From assembly GCA_947441875.1 (NCBI GenBank), contig CANEUR010000058.1, forward strand, positions 1 through 6,659: a stretch of 6,659 bases of DNA, read 5' to 3'. This DNA comes from Rickettsiales bacterium (lineage in GTDB: Bacteria; Pseudomonadota; Alphaproteobacteria; Rickettsiales; UBA1997). Position numbers and translations under genes: made by a program. Under the pieces are notes generated by a model that saw only the letters and a list, made by a program, of their open reading frames with translations, was not told the DNA's origin and did not search any database. This document shows positions 1 to 5,739 of the stretch, one piece after another (within the stretch, counting starts at the first letter, position 1; each line of letters opens with the position of its first letter).

Positions 1-138
1 AGAAGATTGGCAAAATTTAATGGATTAACCGATGAAAAATTTATCTTGCATTTAAAAGAAAGTGAGTTTAGATTTAATAACAGAAAACAAAATTTATATA
101 AAATTTTGTTGAAAATAATTAGAGAAAATCCTCTCTAA
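1..138 (+). CDS. IS1595-family (ISXO2-like) transposase, C-terminal 45 codons, cut by the window edge
   Basis: The frame is open from base 1 and ends in TAA at 136-138. The visible tail begins RRLAKFNGLTDEKF and then carries the HLKESEFRFNNR block followed by NLYKILLKI and a final ENPL. This order (a 'kFNGl' turn, a 'HLKExEfRfN.R' block, then 'nLYkiLLkiiRxNPL') is how I know the C-terminus of IS1595-family DDE transposases to look; it follows the catalytic core, which must lie left of the window. The start, catalytic residues and integrity of the gene therefore cannot be judged, and it could be an intact element or a remnant. It converges on the minus-strand operon that ends at 382. The assignment rests on recalled family resemblance over only 45 residues, so another member of the same superfamily is possible. 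Confidence 0.8.
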   Translation, partial: RRLAKFNGLTDEKFILHLKESEFRFNNRKQNLYKILLKIIRENPL

Positions 139-152
139 AATTGTCTAGAGCC
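1..152 (+). mobile_element. Right-hand end of an IS1595-like insertion sequence (boundary tentative)
   Basis: The transposase stop at 138 is followed by a short tail, TTGTCTAGAGCC at 141-152. Read from outside inward it begins GGCTCTAGACAA, a plausible terminal inverted repeat starting with GG as in many IS1595 elements. The next 8 bases (153-160, TAAAATTA) would then be the target duplication, since this family usually makes 8-bp duplications. Neither the matching left inverted repeat nor the second target copy is in the window, so the exact end is a guess; only the presence of a transposase tail is well supported. Confidence 0.35.
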
Positions 153-262
153 TAAAATTATATAAAATATGTAACAGATAATTTTATATTAAGTAAAATT
201 ACTTTGCAACTACTAATTTCCATTTATTTGATTATTTAAAGATGGGAATAGGTATAAAATCT

Positions 263-278
263 CTATGTAACAACATAG
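263..278. repeat. Perfect 6-bp hairpin (CTATGT-AACA-ACATAG)
   Basis: CTATGT at 263-268 is the exact reverse complement of ACATAG at 273-278, with a 4-base loop. On the minus strand the stem is followed by AGATTTTATA, a poor T-tract; on the plus strand it is followed by CAAAAAATT. It might be a weak transcription end for either converging unit. It lies about 104 bases past the bamA stop, and a 6-bp AT-rich stem is easily found by chance. Confidence 0.25.
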
Positions 279-340
279 CAAAAAATTAAAACAAATTACT
301 GATGCAATAGTTCTAACATCCCCTAAATTTTATCTTCAAA

Positions 341-359
341 AATATTTTGCCTAAATATT
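341..359 (-). terminator. Candidate weak terminator downstream of bamA
   Basis: AATATTT at 341-347 pairs perfectly with AAATATT at 353-359 around a 5-base loop. Read on the minus strand, the stem starts about 22 bases after the bamA TAA and is followed by TTTGAAG. Its position suits an operon terminator, but the stem is entirely A/T and the T-tract is short, so it would be much weaker than a classical rho-independent terminator. Chance occurrence in AT-rich DNA is a real alternative. Confidence 0.25.
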
Positions 360-381
360 GCATTATGAGATGTAATTGGCA

Positions 382-2655
382 TTAGAAGCTAGTGCCTATA
401 CTAAAGCGAAAATTCTGCACTTGATCGTAAGCAGCTTTTCTTAAAATTTTCGCAAAATCAAGTCTAATTGGTCCCATAGGTGATGCCCAAGCAAAGCTCA
501 AGCCATAAGAAGAGCGAAAATTGCCAGAATTAGCAATTGGCGTGCTATGAATATCGGTTTGTTTTAATACCCCGTTATCAGAAAATAACGAACCATAAAT
601 ACCTAGTTCTTTTGGTAAACCTAAGGGAAAGCGAAACTCTGCTGTGCCAATATAATACATTTTGCCACCAACTGCTTCGCCATTTTTAGGGCTACCATTT
701 AAATAAGTACGTGGACCTATTCCTGCATATTCAAAACCACGAAAATTATCTCCGCCTAAAAAGAAATTGTTATTGCTTAAAACTGCTTGCCCTAAACCAT
801 CTATCAAGCCACTTTTGAAAAGCATTTTGAATATAAAATCGTGATTAAAAGTTGGTTGATAATAACCAGCAAAAAATTCGTGTTTTAATGTTTTGATATT
901 ACCGCCAAGACCATTATAAGCTTGTAATAATGAAAAAAAGTAACCACTTTTAGGATCGATTCTGTTGTTGCGTTTATCATATAAAAAACTATGCTCGATG
1001 CCAGAATAAATAAAGTTGCCTTGTAAATTTTTGATAGCAAAAGAAGCATTGCTATCGATGTTACCAATATTTTGATTGGTGCGGTTGTAAGTAATTTGAT
1101 GAGTTAAAAATTCGGTAATAGAATAATTGGCATTAATTTTAAAACCAGAGTTATTTTGATCATAGACTAGAGAGTTTCGTTTATTGATGCGATATTTAAA
1201 AACATCAAAACCAACATCAATTGGATGATTAAAAAAATAAGGCTTGGTATAATTGAATTCGGCATTTACTGTGGTAAAAGATTTTTGTAGATTAATGCCA
1301 ACTTGCCGACCTGTGCCAAATAAATTATTTTCTTTAATACCAGCATTAATATTGAATCTGTTGACCGTTGAATAACCTAAACCCAAGTTTAATTCGCCGG
1401 TTTTTTTTTCTTTTACTTTAATTTGCAAAATAACTTTATCGGTATTGTTGATTCTTTGAATATCAAAATCAACTTTTTCAAAAAAACCTAGATTTTCCAA
1501 CCTTTGTTTGGAGCGATTTAATTTTATGGTGTTGTAAGGATCACCTTCTTTGATTCTGAGTTCGCGAATTATTACTTCGTTGATTGTGCGTGTATTGCCT
1601 GTGATGTTGATTTGATCGATATATATTCGAGGGGTTTCGTTGAGTAAAAATTGTAAATTTATTTGATGATTTTTGTAATCTTTTTTAATAATTGGCTCAA
1701 TATTAGTGAAAGCATAAGAATTTTGTGATAAAATTTCGGTCATTTGAGTGATGGTTTCTTCGATTAAATTAGCATTATAAATATCATTTTCTTTGAATTT
1801 AATAACTTTTTGCAAAATGCTAGCATCAAAATTTGGAATTTGATTAACAATTTCAATGTTTTTTAAGTGATAAATTTCACCTTCTTCTAGTAAAAAATTA
1901 ATAAAAAATTGGCTGTGCTGTTTATCAATTTCGGCAGTTGCTTCAATTATTGTAAAATCGGCATAGCCTTTACTATAATAAAATTTAGTAAGTAGATCTT
2001 TGTCGTATTGTAATCTATCTGAATCATAAACATCGGCAGTAGATAAAAACTTCCACCACATAGTTTTTTTAGTTGAAATTTGTTCGGCTAAATCTTTTTT
2101 GTTAAAGGATTTATTGCCAATAAAGTAAATATTGTTGATGCTGGTTTTTGGACCTTCGTTAATCTCAAAAATTAATTCGGCTTTGTTGTTTTCTTGTATA
2201 ACCATTTTTGGCTGAATATGAGCTAAAAATTTACCAGTTTTTAAGTAGAGTTGTTGAATGTTTTTAAGATCTTGTTTTAGTTTATTGATAGAGAAAATGG
2301 TTTTCTTTTTTAATATTAATTCGTTGTTTAAAATTTCATCAGAAAGTTTGTTGTTGCCAATAAATTTAATATCGGTGATAAATTGATTTTCTTTGACTTC
2401 AATAATAAGTTTATTTTGTTGTAAAAAAATATTAATATCGCTAAATAAATCGAGAATTGCTAATTGTTGTTTTGCAGTATTTATGTCTTGGGTAATATTG
2501 AGAGAATGAGAGATTTTATGAGTGTCGATGTGGTTTAAAATTGTGTTAGTTTCAACTCTGTGATTGCCTATAACTTCAATAATAAAAGGCTTGGCAAAAG
2601 CAATTGAAACATGAAATAAAAAAACCAAAAAAAAAGTAAGAGTTCTAATAAACAT
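382..2655 (-). CDS. bamA: BamA, outer-membrane protein assembly factor (Omp85 family), complete
   Basis: BamA is the central subunit of the BAM complex, which folds and inserts beta-barrel proteins into the outer membrane. The 757-residue length is typical of alphaproteobacterial BamA. Residues 1-21 form a signal peptide: Arg4, a Phe/Leu-rich core, and AFA before a cut at 21/22. Five POTRA repeats follow at about 25-90, 91-168, 172-258, 262-340 and 344-416, most with a recognisable 'I..I.(F)xGN' start (FIGNN, FIGNK, ITGNT). POTRA3 carries the W-W-F...YDSDRLQYD...GYADF block. The barrel runs from about 420 to the end, with the L6 lid motif FRGFEYAGIGPR at 638-649 (VRGF in many homologues), GPIRLDFA at 728-735 and a C-terminal beta-signal ending in Phe. 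The ATG at 2653-2655 gives a clean signal peptide; there is no strong Shine-Dalgarno, and translation may be coupled to the RND gene 13 bp upstream. TamA is excluded, since it has three POTRAs. bamA is usually next to rseP and lpxD, not an efflux pump. Confidence 0.97.
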   Translation of the reverse strand: MFIRTLTFFLVFLFHVSIAFAKPFIIEVIGNHRVETNTILNHIDTHKISHSLNITQDINTAKQQLAILDLFSDINIFLQQNKLIIEVKENQFITDIKFIGNNKLSDEILNNELILKKKTIFSINKLKQDLKNIQQLYLKTGKFLAHIQPKMVIQENNKAELIFEINEGPKTSINNIYFIGNKSFNKKDLAEQISTKKTMWWKFLSTADVYDSDRLQYDKDLLTKFYYSKGYADFTIIEATAEIDKQHSQFFINFLLEEGEIYHLKNIEIVNQIPNFDASILQKVIKFKENDIYNANLIEETITQMTEILSQNSYAFTNIEPIIKKDYKNHQINLQFLLNETPRIYIDQINITGNTRTINEVIIRELRIKEGDPYNTIKLNRSKQRLENLGFFEKVDFDIQRINNTDKVILQIKVKEKKTGELNLGLGYSTVNRFNINAGIKENNLFGTGRQVGINLQKSFTTVNAEFNYTKPYFFNHPIDVGFDVFKYRINKRNSLVYDQNNSGFKINANYSITEFLTHQITYNRTNQNIGNIDSNASFAIKNLQGNFIYSGIEHSFLYDKRNNRIDPKSGYFFSLLQAYNGLGGNIKTLKHEFFAGYYQPTFNHDFIFKMLFKSGLIDGLGQAVLSNNNFFLGGDNFRGFEYAGIGPRTYLNGSPKNGEAVGGKMYYIGTAEFRFPLGLPKELGIYGSLFSDNGVLKQTDIHSTPIANSGNFRSSYGLSFAWASPMGPIRLDFAKILRKAAYDQVQNFRFSIGTSF

Positions 2656-2668
2656 AAACTAAAAATAA

Positions 2669-5600
2669 CTACTCTACTAATTTGGTTAAGAATTTTTTTA
2701 AAAAAATCTTAGCAGTTTCGATGTAGCCAAAAACCGCTGGTACCACAACTAAGGTAAGTATGGTAGAAGAGATTAGGCCGCCAATAATTGCCACCCCCAT
2801 TGAAGTTCGCATAGAGGCTGTTTCGCTAAAACCAATAGCCACAGGTATGGTGCCGGCAATTAGGGCGAAAGAAGTCATTAAGATGGGGCGAAGCCTCATT
2901 TTACCAGCAATTATCAGGGCTTCATGGCGAGTTTTGCCAGAGTCAATAAGTTTATTGGTGTAATCGATTAATAAAATTGAGTTTTTGCCAGAAACTCCTA
3001 CTAACATAAAAATACCGAGCATTGTAAAGATATTTACCGATTCTCCTGCAAAAAACAAAGCATAAAAAGCCCCGCAAAATGCCAAAGGTAGAGCGAGTAA
3101 AATAGTAAATGGCACTATAAAAGATTCGTATAAACTAGTTAAAATTAAATAAATAAATACAATAGAAAGTAGTAAAGCCATATTCATAGAGGTTATCATA
3201 TCTTGCATATTTTCGGAGTCACCAGAAAAGTTATAACGAATATCGGTAGGAATCTTTATTTCGGAATTTGGATTGTTAAATTTTTGCTCTAGATCAGAAA
3301 TAACATTGCCTAGACCAACTTTATTAGCAAGACTTGCGGTAATTTGAATGTATCTGCCTCTATCTTGCCTATTTATAGTTGCTGGCTCAATGCTTTGGGT
3401 AATGGTAGCAATATCGGTTAGTTTGATTAATTTATTATTTAAATTGGCAACATAAATTTTGTGAAAATTTTCTTTGATATCGCGTTGATTTGGTTGTAGT
3501 TGAAGCCTAATATTGTATTCGAGACCATTTTGTTTGAGTTTGGTTGGAGTGTAGCCTGCTACATAACCCCTAAGTTCGTTGCCAACATTTTGCGGATTAA
3601 CTCCAAAAGCCCTTGCTTTGGCATCGTTTACGATAATGGAAAATTCTGTTCTGGTTGCTTTATTGCTGGTATCGAGATCTTTTAAACGAGCATCTTGTTG
3701 TAAATATTTAAATAATTTGCTAGTAAAATTTTCAAGTGATTCTTTGTTGCTAGAAATTAAAAATAAATTAAATGGTTGACCTCGAGAAGCTCCCCCAGAA
3801 GGATCGAAATCTTTTACCACAGGATTGGCAAATTTAAAATCGACAATTTGCTTACGTAGTTTTTCTTTAAAATCGGTAGTAGAAATTGAACGTTGTTTTT
3901 TTGGTTTAAGCTTAATATAAATTTCGCCACGATGATTTTGTTTAGACATTGTGCCACTGCTTATTGCTGAAACAAGAACTTCTGGGTTTTGTTTGATGAT
4001 TTTATCGATATCAAGAGCCGTTTGGGTGGTTTTGTTGAGGTTGGAATCGGCAGGCAATTCAAGACTTATAGTAATTTCGCCGTTGTCACTTTCTGACATA
4101 AAAGTTTTTGGCACTTTACTAAAAGCCACAAGGCTTATTGCTAAAATAACAAAAGTTATGAGTAAAATTTTACCTGGATTATTAATAGAAAAATGCAAAA
4201 CTTTTGCGTAAAATAACTCTAACTTACCTTCGTTTTGATTATGTTTTTGATGTTTTTTACCAGATAAATAGGCACATAAAACTGGAATAATCGAAATTGC
4301 CACTACCAAGCTAATTAGCATAGCAAAAGCAATAGTTAAGCCAAATTGTTTTAAATACTGCCCCACAATACCTTTTAAAAAAGAAATTGGTGTAAAAACC
4401 GAAACAACAACCGCTGTTATTGCTACTACCGTCATTAAAATTTCTTGTGAAGAAGAGATGGCGGCTTCTTTGGGGCTTAAGCCACTTTCTATTTTGCGAT
4501 AAATATTTTCAACCACCACAATGGCATCGTCAACTAATAGCCCAACTGCTAAGCTTAAAGCTAACATGGTAATAACATTAATCGAAAAATCAGCAGAATA
4601 CATCATGATAAAAGAGCCAATGAGAGTAATAGGTAAAGAAATGGCAGTAATAATGGTTGCGCGAATATTTTTTAAAAAAAACCACACAGTGATAATTGTA
4701 AGAATAACCGCAATTATAATAGCTTCGTAAATATCGGCAATATTGCCCCTAATATAAAGACTGGCATCTTTGATGGTGCTGATTTGTATATTATTTTTTG
4801 ATTGAGTAAAATCTTTAGAGATTTTAGCTACTTGCTGTTTAATGCCATCAACAACAGTAATAATGTTGGCATCGGACTGTCGATAAACATTTAAAAATAA
4901 AGATCTTTTACCATCAACAAAAGCTTGTGAAGTGGCTTCTTCTAAAGAATCGGTAACTACACCAAGATTGCTTATTTTTACTGGTACTTCGTTAGAATAA
5001 AAACTTATCAACGAATTATTGATTTGTGATAAAGAGTTAAATTCGCTAATGCTACGAAATACTCGTTGTGTTTCTTGGTAATCTTTGGTTCCGATAGAAA
5101 CATTTTGCCCAGACTGAGTTAATTGTTTGTTGATGTGCAACAAAGATATTTCGTGGTTTTTGAGCTTGTTTTGGTCTAGTAAAATTTGAATTTCTCGTTT
5201 TCTTGCTCCAATAATTTCAACCATGCCAACATCGGCGGTTTGTTCTAACTTTGGGCGAATAAAATTATCGGCTAAATCAAATGCTTCAGCTTCTGGCAAG
5301 TTAGAAGTAAGAACTACCGTGATTATTGGTTGATCGGCGGGATCGACTCTGCGAATTATTGGTTCTTTGATATCTTCGGGTAGTTTTTCTCTTGCTTGAT
5401 TGATTTTATCGCGTATTTGCTGTTCGGCATAGCGAATATTGGTGTTGGCATAAAGCTGAACAATGATTTGACTAGTATCTTTTAAGCTTCGCGAAAGTAT
5501 TTTTTTAATACCAGAAACTGCCGAGATTTCTTCTTCTAGTGGTTTGGTAACTAAGCTTTCAATTTCGGAAGGAGAGGCTCCGCTGTAAGTGGTGCCAACA

Positions 5601-5737
5601 AAAATTACTGGAATATCGATATCTGGAAATAACTCAACCTGCATTTTTTTGAAGGCAATAAAGCCAACGGTAATGATAGCTATCATGATGCTGGTAATAA
5701 AAGCTGGTCTTTTAATAGAGAGTTGAGTGATATTCAT
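2669..5737 (-). CDS. RND multidrug efflux permease, HAE1/AcrB-like, complete
   Basis: This is a proton-driven inner-membrane pump that would extrude hydrophobic or amphiphilic compounds through a tripartite envelope channel. Its 1022 residues match the family (AcrB is 1049). It shows the duplicated RND plan: TM1 at about 10-29, first periplasmic domain about 35-330, TM2-TM6 about 336-489, TM7 about 524-541, second periplasmic domain about 545-850, and TM8-TM12 about 852-1004. The proton-relay residues are intact: adjacent Asp403-Asp404 in GLLVDDAIVVVEN (TM4), Lys918 in GVSGKNSILLID (TM10), and Arg948 and Thr955 in MRLRPILMTS (TM11), equivalent to AcrB D407/D408, K940, R971 and T978. The N-terminus (LSIKRPAF) and ELFPDID near 35-41 are also typical. 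The ATG at 5735-5737 lies 2 bp after the OEP-gene stop with no Shine-Dalgarno visible, suggesting coupled translation. Cation-type (CusA) pumps are less likely given the HAE1-style sequence; substrates cannot be predicted. Confidence 0.96.
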   Translation of the reverse strand: MNITQLSIKRPAFITSIMIAIITVGFIAFKKMQVELFPDIDIPVIFVGTTYSGASPSEIESLVTKPLEEEISAVSGIKKILSRSLKDTSQIIVQLYANTNIRYAEQQIRDKINQAREKLPEDIKEPIIRRVDPADQPIITVVLTSNLPEAEAFDLADNFIRPKLEQTADVGMVEIIGARKREIQILLDQNKLKNHEISLLHINKQLTQSGQNVSIGTKDYQETQRVFRSISEFNSLSQINNSLISFYSNEVPVKISNLGVVTDSLEEATSQAFVDGKRSLFLNVYRQSDANIITVVDGIKQQVAKISKDFTQSKNNIQISTIKDASLYIRGNIADIYEAIIIAVILTIITVWFFLKNIRATIITAISLPITLIGSFIMMYSADFSINVITMLALSLAVGLLVDDAIVVVENIYRKIESGLSPKEAAISSSQEILMTVVAITAVVVSVFTPISFLKGIVGQYLKQFGLTIAFAMLISLVVAISIIPVLCAYLSGKKHQKHNQNEGKLELFYAKVLHFSINNPGKILLITFVILAISLVAFSKVPKTFMSESDNGEITISLELPADSNLNKTTQTALDIDKIIKQNPEVLVSAISSGTMSKQNHRGEIYIKLKPKKQRSISTTDFKEKLRKQIVDFKFANPVVKDFDPSGGASRGQPFNLFLISSNKESLENFTSKLFKYLQQDARLKDLDTSNKATRTEFSIIVNDAKARAFGVNPQNVGNELRGYVAGYTPTKLKQNGLEYNIRLQLQPNQRDIKENFHKIYVANLNNKLIKLTDIATITQSIEPATINRQDRGRYIQITASLANKVGLGNVISDLEQKFNNPNSEIKIPTDIRYNFSGDSENMQDMITSMNMALLLSIVFIYLILTSLYESFIVPFTILLALPLAFCGAFYALFFAGESVNIFTMLGIFMLVGVSGKNSILLIDYTNKLIDSGKTRHEALIIAGKMRLRPILMTSFALIAGTIPVAIGFSETASMRTSMGVAIIGGLISSTILTLVVVPAVFGYIETAKIFLKKFLTKLVE

Positions 5738-5739
5738 AG

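Larger units (their letters stand above)
139..381. other. Gene-free AT-rich interval between the IS end and the bamA stop
   Basis: These 243 bases lie between two converging transcription units. I find no convincing open reading frame, tRNA or known RNA on either strand. The region contains two short inverted repeats (263-278 and 341-359) and scattered TATAAAAT-like strings that, at this base composition, cannot be called promoters. A related string, (g/c)CCTAAA followed by A/T, recurs at 150, 321 and 350; it may be chance or a leftover of IS ends. The most likely role is a 3' intergenic spacer and transcription-end region. Confidence 0.6.

Noticed and set aside
283..321. Very short minus-strand frame starting ATG after AGGGG near 320
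   Set aside because: It stops after seven codons and has no context to suggest a leader peptide, being downstream of the bamA stop.
885..1067. 60-codon minus-strand open frame inside bamA
   Set aside because: It overlaps a certain bamA coding region in another frame, has no recognisable domain, and is expected by chance.
382..2655. TamA or another Omp85 paralogue instead of BamA
   Set aside because: Five POTRA repeats, the length of 757 residues and the POTRA3 WW...YD.DR...GYADF block fit BamA; TamA has three POTRAs and FhaC-type proteins have two.
2688..2710. Near-palindrome AAGAA-T7-A7-TCTT just before the RND stop
   Set aside because: It is coding sequence for a Phe-Leu-Lys-Lys-Phe tail, has no loop of useful size, and is made of A/T only, so it is a composition effect and not a convincing terminator or attenuator before bamA.
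4668..4681. T6-A8 run resembling a slippery frameshift site in the RND gene
   Set aside because: The frame continues normally through W-F-F-L-K-N with intact downstream TM4 motifs, and there is no obvious following structure or alternative product; probably base bias.
2760..4730. Five plus-strand open frames of 61-86 codons antisense to the RND gene (2760-2963, 3500-3685, 3579-3779, 3951-4211, 4521-4730)
   Set aside because: All lie opposite a well-supported RND pump; their apparent hydrophobicity mirrors the complementary codons of membrane segments, and none has a credible start signal or family motif.
2669..5737. SecDF or a heavy-metal (CusA-type) RND protein
   Set aside because: SecD/SecF have far fewer membrane segments per chain and different motifs. 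The twin Asp403-Asp404 of TM4 with Lys918 and Arg948 and the overall sequence match HAE1 drug pumps better than CusA.
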